Below are positions 12,432 through 23,652 of a DNA stretch of 64,000 bases, one piece after another (position 1 is the first letter of the stretch; the number at the start of each line of letters is the position of its first letter). Made by a program: the position numbers and the translations under genes. The DNA comes from Halichondria panicea (taxonomy: Eukaryota > Porifera > Demospongiae > Suberitida > Halichondriidae): NCBI RefSeq assembly GCF_963675165.1, contig NC_087380.1, positions 4,517,803-4,581,802 of the forward strand, written 5' to 3'. The notes beneath the pieces are model-generated. The model did not search any database, was not told the DNA's origin, and worked only from the letters and a program-made list of their open reading frames with translations.

Positions 12432-13432
12432 TAGTGGCAGCTTTCAGTGTTAAAGCTTCGTTGTTTAATAAAAGCGAGCAAAATGTAGCTTGAACAGTGA
12501 ACTTGCTTGAACAGCACAAGGGTTGGAATGGATATCTCAAAGAAATTTACACAGTGTAAGTGCATATAACCCATGCAGTGCATCATGCCATATAATGTAG
12601 TGCAATATATGGTAGCCATGGCAATGATGCAACAGGCCATATAATGAGTACTGGATTGCTTTGATCTGCCCACTCAAAATGCAACGATGGATATTATTTT
12701 TGGGGTTGCTGCTTGCTAGCTTGCATTAAAGTAAACAGTGGTCAAGGTCGCTTCATTCGTGCTCATTAAACCACTTAATTCCCCCTCCCAGAAAATTAAT
12801 TAACTTTTTAGTCCTTGGAGAAGGATTGGAAGTACTTCCTTTTTCACACAAAGATAGGGACTGGTCTCTTAGGAATGCAATTCTACTCGAGGCTAGCACT
12901 TTTGTGTGTTGTTCATAAGAATTATTCTTACGTGTGTGGGCGATATGGCATGTGCGTTTTATTATGCCTTGAGGCGTAGCCGCACGAGTGATACGGTAAA
13001 GCTGACTGTGTGTGTGTCTGTTCAAACTGTAACTGCTCAACGGCTGTGATGCGACGAAAACTAACAGCTTCTATAGGCTTCTAGCCACGTTCTCTTGGAT
13101 TTTGATTCGTGAATTAGCAAACTAAAGCTTCTTTCTCAAGTTATGGCTAGTTTGCCTCACATTAAAGGCTGTTGCAGTCTCTTCAGAAAATTTCGTAGCA
13201 TTATCTGTTCTCACAAAGTTTCTATTCAACTTATAAGTTAGTCTTGCACTAAAGCGCTAGCTTTTTGTTAGCTACAAGGAGCTAGCTATACTGTAGCAGC
13301 CATTGACCTTGCAGACACTCCCCTTATTTCTGTGTACGTAATGTGCATGCGCGCTCTCCCCCTTCTTCTTCTTATTTGTCGCCTCCGCTTCAGGAGCGTA
13401 GCCTTTACTGGCCATGTGACTTACGAAATTGT

Positions 13433-13990
13433 CTACGTGTCGAGTGTGGTCAATAATTGGGCGCGCGCCAATCTCAACTTGTGGAGGTAGTTCACAGCAA
13501 ATTTTTGGGCGCATGTGTCAAGAAGGAAGTCGAATAAGAGGTTCGGGGATGAGATTATCAAAGCGATTGTGTCTGGGGCCAGAGGCAGCTGTTGGTCACG
13601 GATATCTTGGAGGGCTGGGCAGACGATTGTGAAATGAGATGTGTTCTCAGGTCCTGTGCTGCATAACTTGCACAGTGGGGAGATGTTGCCCCTGAATCTA
13701 GCCGCGTCTGCCTCTAAACCATCACAGTTCACTAACAGTCTAACTCTGAAGTTGGAGCATCTGTCTGTCCCCTTTGTCATCCAGTGTGGGAAAATGCACC
13801 CATTGGTGATGGACTTAGGCCCGCATTTGGAGATTGGGATTGATCCACACTGAGATTGGAGGAGTACATACGATAGTATCAGTTTTATGTTTTTCCATAA
13901 GTTTGGAGCAGGGTAAGGCAATTTTAAGATCTGGGATAGAAGGCAGTGCATACTCCTCAAGGGAGAGGGAACACGTACGCCAACACACAC
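13433..13990 (-). pseudogene. LINE-type retrotransposon, C-terminal fragment
   Basis: The minus-strand frame of 185 codons resembles the region after the reverse transcriptase of non-LTR elements. It has a helical segment with RCSNFRVRLL, then a zinc-binding-like cluster CKLC...HFTIVC and a basic tail ending in TTLDT. The reverse transcriptase and endonuclease are absent, as expected for a 5'-truncated copy. No target duplication or poly-A tail was identified. Assignment rests on the C-x2-C...H...C pattern and the RLL...R context; the clade is not determined. Confidence 0.55.
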
Positions 13991-14476
13991 TAGGGAACTA
14001 ACTATGAAACTACCTGCAGGGGAGACATGGATCCTTCACAGAATTATGAAGCAACAAACTACTAGTGTGCACTCCAAAAATGGAGAGGAAAGGATGATGA
14101 GAACAGATTTTACTTCAAGTTAAACTCAACAAAAGTAAAGACAAGGGACTTAGAGCTTGTCAGTGGTGTAAACTTACCCAGCTTCTGAGTGATCGATAGT
14201 GGATAGGAGAGCTAGAAACAGTTGAAATACAACCTGAGCACGGTAATATTCGCGAGCGTGAAATCATAACGCGGAGTGTTTACAAATTGACACAAGGTGG
14301 CCTGGTCATTTCCAATCACCTTCCTTTTCAACCTAGCAAAATGATACCAAGATGATCTAGCGCTTTGAGAATAATTTCTCCATATAAAAGATGGTCAGTG
14401 TGTCTCTTCAACACGCACAAATTGTTTGGCATGCAGATAGAAGAAAGGTATAGCTTTGGAGTGTTCTATATCCATA

Positions 14477-14943
14477 CCGTATTCACCCGAATTACCGGGA
14501 CACAAAAAAAAATACGGCTTGCAGTGTTCCTTGGAATAGAGCAAGAAAAATTACGTTAAAGTCAAAGTGTCCCTTGTATTAGGGTGTCCCGTAGTAATTA
14601 GAACGAATATTTCCCCATTTAAGGTACATACACGGCCTCGATTTCAGGCCGAGGCTAGCCAGGCCGAGGCTAGCTCTGCAGCTAAAATGTCTTTCGTACA
14701 GTTTAGAAGCGTACGCGGGTTCCATGTCTACAAAGTGGTGTCTTCAACCGTCAGTGACATAATTATTACGGTGCCAGAGAGTAGAATCCAAAGAGTTTTG
14801 AGTCTCTATCGAGCTAACATGCTCTTTTTCGTTCTAATTAGATCGGGACGTCTAAAAATATTTACATTTCCTGTTTTTCCTTAATATAGAGTGAAAAAAA
14901 TGACGTAAGTGTCCCTTAGAATAGAGTGTCCCGGTAATTACGG
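14477..14943. mobile_element. CCGTA-type MITE, GGGACAC family
   Basis: It starts CCGTATTCACCCGAATTACC and ends GTGTCCCGGTAATTACGG. The left flank is TA; the right flank has lost the A. Comparison with the copy of element X at about 32,830 shows the site before insertion. A 105-codon frame inside (14,567-14,884) is not related to any transposase I recognise. Confidence 0.7.
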
Positions 14944-15114
14944 TCACACTTTGCCTTAATTGTTTTGGGCACAGCATAATTACTTTGTATAAAGGGTAGA
15001 CACGTATACGTGCATAATTTTTTAATGTTGCTAGCTACTGAGTAGTCTACTCATAAAAATTAATTAACAGTCTTCTAAAATTAGCTGTGTCTATAAAAGG
15101 CTTCTGTAACACTA

Positions 15115-15553
15115 CCGTAATTGATGTAATTACAGCGCCAGAAAAAATTAATTCCACTTGTGAGTGGTGCATCTTTAGAACACAAAAAATTGCGTTCAGC
15201 CCAAGCTGGCGCCTAAATTATGGTGGCGCTTATGTTCTACAGCTAGTATAGAATTTGTAGAGAAAATGGGCGTGGTCTAGCTCAGTTTCATTTGCTATAG
15301 CTAGCTGCATCGTTGAGAGCCGAGTGACTCGTGAACACATTCAGTGACTGTAGCTATGGGTTAGACAACTGTTTAGAAGTGAAGGAAGTCAAAGATGCAG
15401 GATGATTGTCTTGATGTCTCAAACAAGCCTTTTTATAAGTGCCAGAAAAAAATAATTCCAGCAACGGTTGGCGCTTTTTTAGGAACTAAAAAATTATGCT
15501 GATGCTGACGTGGCGCTTAAATTATGGTGGCGCTGTAATTACATCAATTACGG
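15115..15553. mobile_element. CCGTA-type MITE, GCGCC family, copy 1
   Basis: Perfect inverted ends: it starts CCGTAATTGATGTAATTACA and ends with the exact reverse complement, flanked by TA on both sides. The same locus in the element X copy near 33,000 reads straight through, so this is a dated insertion. A second, longer copy lies at 48,584-49,226. Confidence 0.85.
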
Positions 15554-16200
15554 TATTTAATACTACACTAAAAAAATACAGAGCACCATCAGCAGCTCTC
15601 TTTTTATTACTAAATTTGTCATTCCATATTCCGTTCCATATTCCATTTCAAATTAAATACTGCTCTCAGGATCTAAACGTTGCATTTTTGTGGTTACTAG
15701 CGCCTGGAAATCGAGGCTACAAAATGAAAAATTATTATTAATGCCTCGAAAATTTCACATTTTTGTGGTACTGCAAACCACGAAAACCACAAATATTTTG
15801 CCCAACGAAAATTACCCTCTAATACGGTATAATTATAATGTTGAAACTTGGAGCTAGGTCTATGTTAATGTTGGAGCTTACAGTGTACTAGCTATTGTCT
15901 GTAGATGCCTGCAGCCCCTGCGTTGCATCAAGTGAAGCATCGTTTGAAAAACAGTCGTAAGTATAATTATAGATCAATTCTGATTGTAGATCTACATTCT
16001 ACAGATGTGATACTTTATATAGCTGATCGAGAGCATGCAGGACTGTTTTTATACAGGGAGATAATTGCCCAAAGTACTGTTCATTAATATCAACAGGAGC
16101 ACATGAGGACTCTGACTGCTCATGTGCTCCTGATATCAACACCGTGCTAAATAAAGTACCCCTGGATTAAGGTTTAAAAGCAAGCATACTATATTCTGGG

Positions 16201-16532
16201 TAGACTGGCGGCGACAGCCCCTCGCGTGCGTAGCGCGAGGGACTGGCAAACTGCCTATCAGTCACTCGTCTCTGCTGCAACGAGCATTGCAGCCTATCAG
16301 ATTGCTCAACGTCATATTAGCCCTGTAAATTGTAACCGCACTTACACTTCAGGGGATTCAGTGCATTCCATAGTAGCTAAATCTCATAGCAAAATTTAAC
16401 CACATTATCTATAATGATATTCATGTTTAGTAGTGTCATATGATCTATTACACTTCTGCTGAGACAAGTGACTGATAGGCAGTTTCCCAGTCGCTCGCGC
16501 TACGCGCTCGGGCGGCTGTCGCCGCCAGTCTA
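16201..16532. mobile_element. hAT-like MITE with 8-bp TSD
   Basis: Arms of about 70 bp start TAGACTGGCGGCGACAGCCC and end with the reverse complement GGGCGGCTGTCGCCGCCAGTCTA-like terminus. Flanking copies of ATTCTGGG (16193-16200 and 16533-16540) form a perfect 8-bp target duplication, as left by hAT transposases. The GC-rich arms stand out from the AT-rich surroundings. It has no coding capacity. Confidence 0.8.
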
Positions 16533-16681
16533 ATTCTGGGTAACGTGACTGTAACCACAGTTAAAAGATGTGATGTGTGTCGTCGCCATAATGACTTCTT
16601 CAGCACAGCCTCGATCATGCATAAGACTTAATGAAATTTGATGGAGAATGGTGTATCACTCTGACCCAGTTTATGTACATA

Positions 16682-17043
16682 CCGTATATTATCAGACAGC
16701 AAAAAATAATTATTTGGAAATTGTCCGGGTATAATTGGAGCAGATCATGCGAAGTGTCCGGAATAATTAGAACAAGCAAGCAGCTGCATGCGAGCTATAT
16801 AGCTAAGTTTAATAGAACAGTGTGCGACTGAATAGTTGCACTAGCTGTCTAAAACTAGCTACTCAAAGCTATCTAACTGCAGCACTCTAAGTCTTACTTG
16901 CCGTCTATGAATGATATTATCCGGATATTTAGAACGAATGTAATATTAAAGCACTGGAGTGTCCGTTGTATTAGAACAGCGAAAATTGCCCAAAAGAGTG
17001 TCCGGGGTAAATAGAAGTGTCCGATAAATTAGAAGATATACGG
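16682..17043. mobile_element. CCGTA-type MITE, GTCCG family
   Basis: It starts CCGTATATTATCAGACA and ends ATTAGAAGATATACGG, flanked by TA. The interior has repeated 'gtgtccg' motifs with 'attagaa'. The ends are less perfect than in the other families, so this copy is probably older. Confidence 0.55.
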
Positions 17044-17199
17044 TAATTACTTGTTATGGAGTTTTACTACAGAGGTAGATTTGTCTGCGACTTCACTAGC
17101 TTACCAGTATTAAATTTTGCTCAACTGTGAAATTAATGTTATTCAAAAGCGTTTCCAATTACTCGCAAGTGGTTTTAATGAGATTCATATTCAAGTGCA

Positions 17200-17340
17200 C
17201 ATTTTTGTAAGTTCACTCGCAAAAACTCATTTGCAAAAATAATACCTGCGAAAGTATAGCGGGTAATTTTCGGGGGCAAAATATTCGTGGTTGAGCAATA
17301 TTTAGTCATTTTGTGGATAATATTTTCGTGGTTGCTGCTT
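17200..17340. repeat. Decayed GCGGGTAATTTT-type repeat
   Basis: Contains 'agtatagcgggtaattttcg' and related A/T-rich motifs shared with the element at 57,851-58,067 and with about 28,620-28,815. Termini cannot be fixed. The surrounding 17,044-17,789 otherwise holds no gene; 'ataatgacttcagcacagcc' near 17,490 repeats a segment near 16,590. Confidence 0.4.
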
Positions 17341-17789
17341 GCACTGCTTGCACTGCAGGCCCGGTAAAGGTAGACAAGGTCGCTTCATTTGTGGGTAACA
17401 TTTTTCGAATATCCCTCTGTACGGTGTGTTACTTAGATCATGAATATCATTAAGCATGCATCTCAAGTCTTGCAAGTTACACTGAGTACACCATAATGAC
17501 TTCAGCACAGCCTCGATCAGAGAACAGCTCCATACGCCAGTTATGAAGAATAGTGTAGACTTTATGTACATAACTATTTGCTATAACTCTATTATTGCTT
17601 AGTAATCCAAGCAAGTGTCATAGTGGCGGTGAATATTACTAAGTTGCATGTATGGCTGCAGTGAAATGAGAATCCCAAGCATAATTATTAGATACGACAC
17701 TTTAAATGAGAATGATACACCATTCTTCATTGAGTTTCATTGGCATATGGAGCTGCTCTCTGAAGTCATTATGGTGTACAGTGCTTGTA

Positions 17790-18060
17790 CAGTGGAACCT
17801 CCGAATAATAGACAATTAGGGGATGCCATTCTTGTGGATCAATAACCACACCCTTCATCCGTTATAGGAGGTTCATTCTTGCACTAAATGGATCTTTTGT
17901 GCAAGAGGCTAGTCCGTTGTCCGGAGTTTAGAGGTGTCCGCTATTTGGGGTTGCAAGTACACTAGTTAGATAGTAAAAGCAGTTGGTACAAGGCAATGCT
18001 GTCCACTATAACAGATGGATCTGCTATTTAGAGAGTCCGTTATAAGAGGTGGTTCCACTG
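17790..18060. mobile_element. MITE, CAGTGGAACCTCC family, complete copy
   Basis: It starts CAGTGGAACCTCCGAATAAT and ends AGAGGTGGTTCCACTG, flanked by TA on both sides. A shortened copy lies at 2,589-2,794. It sits about 340 bp upstream of the putative start of the MFS gene. Confidence 0.8.
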
Positions 18061-18401
18061 TAGTTAGATAATTGAACTGGCAAGTGCTTAATGATTTCAT
18101 GTACCTGTTACTGTACTGTAGCTATATTCTGGTACATCCATGCGAATATGACTGCCAATGCAGTGCAGTATAACATAGCCGAGATGTCACTCCCCTCATC
18201 TCAGCATACATTATTTTTTGGGAGTGATTAAGTGATACGTGTCGCTTTAGACTGGTGAACTTATGTGATGAACTATCACTGCTGAAAATTAATGAACTGA
18301 TTTAAGAATTATGTACACTCGTCATGTAGGTCTTGTATATACCTGCACAACTCGTGTGTAATGTTGTAATTGCCATGTATATTATAATAGGTGTAACTAA
18401 C

Positions 18402-21400
18402 ATGGAATGTTCCATCCTGAAGTGCAACATTGGCAGGGGTGAGTGCTTGAAATTTTGCTGATTAAATTATGTTGCCCACACCTATAATTACACAGACAAG
18501 TGTTTGAAGAAAGAGATATGGAGACTTAGGCTGAACTGGATGTTTCTTTTTTCGCTGGGAGGGTTGTATGCTGTTAGTTACACAAGTTTATCCTCCTCTT
18601 TCCATCAATTTGTCACCAATCCATCTGTTGATCAACTGAATGGAACAAATTCCACCGTAAATTGAGCTTGGAATCACTATAATTATTTCATAAGTCTGTT
18701 GTATGTTTATAGTAGTATTTTGAGTACCCTGCTACACTGTAAATACTGATAATTAATGTCCCACAACAATACAGATGGAAATAGGTCTTGGACAAACAGA
18801 GTCGTTTTATTCAGTTTTGATCAGTCTTTTCAATCTGGGAGCGCTTGTTGGTGCTGTTTTGTGTGGATTCCTTGTGAAAGTCTTACCATACTGGTATCTG
18901 ATTATGTTCAGCCTTTTTGCCCATACCATTGGCTACGTGCTCTACGCTGTGACATCTATTGGATGGCTAATCATGATCTCCAAGTTTCTCTCTGGTTTCT
19001 TTATTGGTGCAGAATTAACATTGGCACTCAGCTACTTTGCAGAAAGTAGTATTGAGTACCACAGATTGAGGTTAGAGGTAGATGCCAAAAAGGAGTCAAG
19101 TTCACAGCAGTTCAGGAACATGTTGTTTGCCTTACACAATGTAGGGATTAACATTGGATACATATTTGGCCCAGGTTAGCACGACACTTACTGTTCAGAA
19201 GTACAAATTAATACATGCATACAACATTAATTTTCACGTCAATTTCAGGCTTTGCGGTCATCTTGGCACAATTTAAAGTAAATCAGTTTCGATCCATTGC
19301 CTGGTACAATGTTGCTCTTGGTGTAGCAGCTATGTTCTTACAACTAGCAATGTTTCATGGGGAAAGCACCTTTAAAAAAGTGTCTAAACAGCGCTTATCA
19401 CTATTCTGCAGTAAAGATTTCAAGTTCTTCAATCCATCTGAATTTTTGATATCCTTGCTGAATGATTATTTCAAGGCTGTGTTATATCATTGATAACAAC
19501 CCATTCACTTACATTTATACCGTATATATATAGCGCGAAATTTTCGAGGCACTTATATTTCGTGGAACGGCCTCTAAAAGCCCAATGTTTGTGAAATTAT
19601 ATTATAATTCTGAATATTTTTCGTGGATACCCACGAAATCAGCGAACATTTCGCACTTATACGGTAATTATAATGTTGCACCCATTTACTACTTAATTCC
19701 TTAACTTGTTTTCAACATACTTGCTTTTCTTATTGTACTTCGTGGAGTGTTAAGTTTTAGGTTTGGAGCATATGAGACCGTTTATAATCCTGTTTTGTCT
19801 GACTACTATGGATTTAACGAGATATACAGCTCCTACTTCTTTTTTGCCCTCACCTTGGCACAGATATTTGGAACCTTATTATTGTGAGTCAATCATTTTT
19901 GTCCACACTACCATCTTGTACCACTTGTTACACCATGCTAGTTGTTCACGTAAAATTAATGTGCAAAACCAAAACAGTCGTATAATTTATAATAGACTCT
20001 ATTATGTACGTGTATAATCATTTTATGATGTGCTATTAGTGACTGGAGAGTGTGATCCCGTATCACATGTGGTCCAGTAATTGCACGCTGCCTGGCTGAA
20101 AAATTAAATAAAAACTGCAGGGAACTTCATCATACACGATTAGAAATCAATAGTATGGTTACTCGTGCAATAAGGGATTTAACGAGCACTGGTGCTAAGA
20201 GTGCAATAATTCAGGGATTTAACGAGCACTGGTGCAATATGCATGGGATTAATAGCACGAGTAACAAGCAATGGCAAGGGCTACATATAATTGCAAGAGG
20301 CGTAGCCGAGTCCTATTAACCTTGCCAGTGCTTGTTGTGAGTGTTATTAATCCCTTATTGCACAATCGAGTACCCACTATTGATTTCTAATCGTATGATA
20401 AAGTTCTCTGCAATTTTATTAACATTTTAGCCGCGATCATTATTCGAAAACAAATACGTTGCCATTGACAGCATGACGCTGTCAATGACGACATGCAATT
20501 ACTGTACTGAATGTGATACGGTATTAATTGCTGTACATGCACTCTCTTATACTAACATTGTTATCGATTCAAATGTAGGATTTTCTTCCAAAATATCAAG
20601 ATAAAAAGTCAGACAATCGCTATCATTGGATTGCTAATGACAATCGGAAGTTGTGTTTTGATGGCTGATTGGCAATCCATTCCTTATGATGAGTGTACTG
20701 AATACAGCCCGTTCCATAACCCTGGTCTTGTGGATAATTACAATATTATGTTGGAGCCCCGTAAGGAATTATTCAAAAGAGCTCACTGTGACCAGTTGAC
20801 TGATATTTCTTCCAATATTCTTATGAGCTTTGAACTTATATCCAGGTCCAAAGTAACATTGCTCTCAGGCTACACTATAGAGACTCAAGTTATAGATGGT
20901 ACCAAGTTTGATTGCCAACGTACGGATGTGTGTTCACTGTGCAGTCAACATTATAGTGATGGAAAGCCCGTGTGTCTGCAGTTTGGAGCTCGTGTTAACG
21001 CAGAAGGGTGTTGGACGCAAATAGATGGAGTACATCTTTATGATAATGCTCTAAATTCAAACGTTTCTGAATCATTTCTCTGCTCATCGACCAGGTCAAA
21101 TCTTTCGTTCTGTATTTTTCTACGTACCATTCCATTGGTGCAACTCCAAAGTTTAAAGCATCTCAAACCGGATGTTTACAATGCAGCTATGAATATGTGT
21201 TTAACAGCCAATGGTACTAGGAATAACTGTTACTGGAATCCTCAGTCAATCATTACTGGCAAGCACTGTGAAGACTGTCAACCTATTTGTAGAAGCAGGT
21301 CTCATTCGCTAACGTTTGTCCAGTTTGTACTGGGGTCAGCACTTCTGTTGGTGTCGATCCCTGTAGCGTGGGTACCAGTAGCAGCTCTCATCTCTAATCG

Positions 21401-21956
21401 GGTTTCCACAGCAGCTCAGGTTATAGACAAGTTGTGTACTGTAATCGCACCTTAATTTTTCCTTAATTCATATCTACAGGGAATTGTGATGGGCTTAATG
21501 GTAGCATTGACTGCTATTGGAAGGAGTGTCAGCCCAATTTGGTGTAAGTGTTAGTAAATATTATACCTGGATGAGGATGGTAGGCACAACATCATAATTA
21601 TGCTAGTAAAGAGGCTAGCGTGGGCATGCAAGTAATCTGTGAAAGACTGGTTGCATATTAATTGAGTTGTTATAACTATGCAATGTACTATGTCAGTGAT
21701 GAGTAGTGAGTGAGTAGTTCAACTCTACGCTTATAGCACGGTACAGTCGTAATTTTAATTCTAGTATGATTCTTTTACAGTGGATGCTGCATATGAAGGA
21801 ATGGAGAAACGAACCTTTTTAGCAATGACATTGCTTGCTGTTACTCATTTACCATTTCTTATTGGAACTATTCTGCTATTCAGGAAATTGCAAAATGCTT
21901 CCGTCTACACCAATAGATACTCAAAATTGGTCCCTGACCAATCTGATACTGACTGA
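18402..21956 (+). CDS. MFS transporter, MFSD8/CLN7-like
   Basis: Eight exons with consistent phases: 18402-18438, 18496-18656, 18775-19174, 19249-19480, 19761-19883, 20579-21419, 21480-21543, 21781-21956 (stop TGA), about 677 residues. Hydrophobic helices are clear, e.g. ALVGAVLCGFLVKVLPYWYL, the FGPG turn, a FGAYETVYNPVLSDYYGF segment corresponding to the start of the second half, and AQGIVMGLMVALTAIGRSVSP near the end. A long loop in exon 6 contains many cysteines (CSLC, CEDC) and several N-glycosylation sequons. MFSD8 is a lysosomal membrane protein with this general plan; similarity is from memory and the subfamily is tentative. The start codon, the acceptor at 19,760 and two GTTATA donors (after 19480 and 21419) are the least certain parts. 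Confidence 0.78.
19518..19666. mobile_element. Short GCGCGAAATTT MITE in MFS intron
   Basis: It begins TACCGTATATATAGCGCGAA and ends CACTTATACGGTA, a shortened copy of the family complete at 57,354-57,579. It lies in the intron between MFS exons 4 and 5. Confidence 0.65.
20105..20424. mobile_element. Inverted-repeat element in MFS intron
   Basis: Arms of about 50 bp are inverted: 'ctgcagggaacttcatcata' with 'cgattagaaatcaatagt' on the left, and their complements with 'gataaagttctctgcaattt' on the right. Inside, 'aagggatttaacgagcactg' is repeated. No coding region. It lies in the 0.7-kb intron before MFS exon 6. Confidence 0.65.
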
Positions 21957-22299
21957 TTAAAATTGCTAACAATCATTAACAATTAATGAAATCACTTTAA
22001 TCTCCAATGTGTCAAATTCTTTCATACATTATTGTCACGACTGTTAGTTTTGTTTTGAAATTGCATGACATTGTGTCAAATTCCACCACACATATTGGTG
22101 TATTATAAGTATATAATTATAGTACGTGTTTGCATTTTCTAGTTATAATGTAATCGTTAGCTAGCGCACCACAGAGTGCTATTATTTTATCATGCATGTT
22201 TCTAGGCTGTCGAGCATCATTGGACATAATTATTATGAATTACACAAAATCATCATGAGAAAATTATAATTATTGGTCTTATAATTACTGTAAACTGAG

Positions 22300-23517
22300 C
22301 TAGGAAATATATTCGGGGTGCCATATGTCCAAGATAAGTACTACTCTAAGATCCTGACCGTTATGAACTACTTCATGTTCATATGAACTGTCTAATACCA
22401 GTACTTTTCCTTCTTGCCATGTTCGCCATTCCTCCCCAACTCTCATCCAGGCTCCTCCAGTGTGAGTGATGCAGAAATGTGCTCGTAGCCTTTTGTTAGA
22501 AGGGCCAGTGTGAGGCAGTATGTGGATACCTGGTTTCAAAGCAGAATACTTGATTAGAAGGAATTCTTCACCAATACTTCGTAGAATTTCTGTAGTCCGA
22601 GGTAAATGCAAAGAGAGAGAACTGTAACCTGTACTTGACTTAATCACAAGAGCTGTCCAGTCACCTCCACTGAAGCTGTTTAAGTTTTCATTCTCCGTAC
22701 GAAACGTGGTTATATTCAACAATAGTAAACTATTGAGCTCTTCTTTGAATGTATTATAGTTGTTTTCGAGCACCTTGACGAAAGAAAAATTGTAGCTATC
22801 ATGCCACGGATATGCACTGAGACCATTGGTATAGTCCAGCTCTGGTCTCTGGATTGTACTCGGCCATACTCCATTTTTTACTGCATACTCATACAGGGAG
22901 CTCTTCAGATCATCTTGCTCAATCAATTGCAAACTTTGCCCAAATCTATTAATAAGTATAGAGTTATTTGGGAAGGCATTGTATGCAGTGGAAAACAATA
23001 CTATTCCTTCAACTGAAGTAAATTTCAGACTTGATTCTTCATACTGTCTTATAAATTTATCAACAACTATTTTTTCTGGAAGACTTCTGTCATTCAAGAT
23101 TTCCAATAAATTGCTGAGAATCTTCCATCTATTGATTTTCCATGAGTTCATGTATGTCTGCCTCACACATGTATAAAGGCCACTGTTCAAGTTACAATCA
23201 AAGAAGAGATTTTCCGTGAATCCAATCCTTGAAAGTGTTTCAGGTTGGATTAGAAGTTCTTGTATTACCTCCATTTTCAACTGCTTCAGCGTGATACTGC
23301 TGCATTCTCGCTCTTCAGTAGCCCAATTGTCAATGTACTTACCAAGGAGTGAGCAAACGTCTTCACCGTCTCTAATAACAACATTACAGCCACTCGATAT
23401 TTCTTTCTCAAACACTATCCTGGAATACGTGCTAGATCTAGTCTCACTTGTATCAATGAACAAAAGCAGGTTAAGTATGCTTAGAAGCAGGACAAGAGAG
23501 TTAAAAAAATACATCAT
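22300..23517 (-). CDS. Aspartyl/asparaginyl beta-hydroxylase-domain protein, intronless
   Basis: A single open frame of 405 residues. The N-terminus has a hydrophobic segment at about residues 3-21 (signal peptide or type II anchor). The last 120 residues match the ASPH domain (PF05118): PGIHILPHTGPSNKRLRAHF, then GKVLVLDSSYEHEVVHNG, then VVLILDIWHPEY at the C-terminus. The two His (PHTG and EHEV) and the Arg before VVLILDIWHPE correspond to the iron and 2-oxoglutarate ligands of the family, which keeps Gly where most dioxygenases have Asp. The family hydroxylates Asp/Asn in EGF-like domains in the ER. The central region has no recognised TPR repeats, so it is not a standard full-length ASPH. 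It lies 135 bp downstream of the CMTR1 stop on the same strand. Confidence 0.87.
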   Translation of the reverse strand: MMYFFNSLVLLLSILNLLLFIDTSETRSSTYSRIVFEKEISSGCNVVIRDGEDVCSLLGKYIDNWATEERECSSITLKQLKMEVIQELLIQPETLSRIGFTENLFFDCNLNSGLYTCVRQTYMNSWKINRWKILSNLLEILNDRSLPEKIVVDKFIRQYEESSLKFTSVEGIVLFSTAYNAFPNNSILINRFGQSLQLIEQDDLKSSLYEYAVKNGVWPSTIQRPELDYTNGLSAYPWHDSYNFSFVKVLENNYNTFKEELNSLLLLNITTFRTENENLNSFSGGDWTALVIKSSTGYSSLSLHLPRTTEILRSIGEEFLLIKYSALKPGIHILPHTGPSNKRLRAHFCITHTGGAWMRVGEEWRTWQEGKVLVLDSSYEHEVVHNGQDLRVVLILDIWHPEYIS

Positions 23518-23652
23518 GCAGAATTTTTATATTCATGCGCATGCATGGAGGGGGTAGCTATAAACCCAGAGTGGTTTTTATAGTCTACTACACCAACCCA
23601 CGCAACTAGATTCAATCGCAATCATCAACATAAAAATTAATTAACAGCAATT
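23518..23652 (-). promoter_or_regulatory. Short CMTR1-hydroxylase intergenic spacer
   Basis: Only 135 bp separate the CMTR1 stop codon (23653-23655) from the hydroxylase ATG (23517). Read on the minus strand it contains a TATA-like 'actataaaaacc' about 60 bp before the ATG and no AATAAA. The upstream gene's 3' end and the downstream gene's promoter or trans-splice site must share this space. Inference only. Confidence 0.35.

Larger units (their letters stand above)
14338..15650 (+). repeat. Right half of element X, interrupted by two MITEs
   Basis: Blocks at 14,338-14,476 ('gataccaagatgatctagcg', 'tcttcaacacgcacaaattg'), 14,944-15,114 ('gggcacagcataattacttt') and 15,554-15,650 ('agcaccatcagcagctct') match the uninterrupted copy at 32,159-33,124 in order. 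The two breaks correspond exactly to MITEs at 14,477-14,943 and 15,115-15,553. The left half of element X is missing here. Confidence 0.75.

Noticed and set aside
14567-14884. 105-codon ORF as a transposase
   Set aside because: It lies inside a MITE and has no DDE or helix-turn-helix features.
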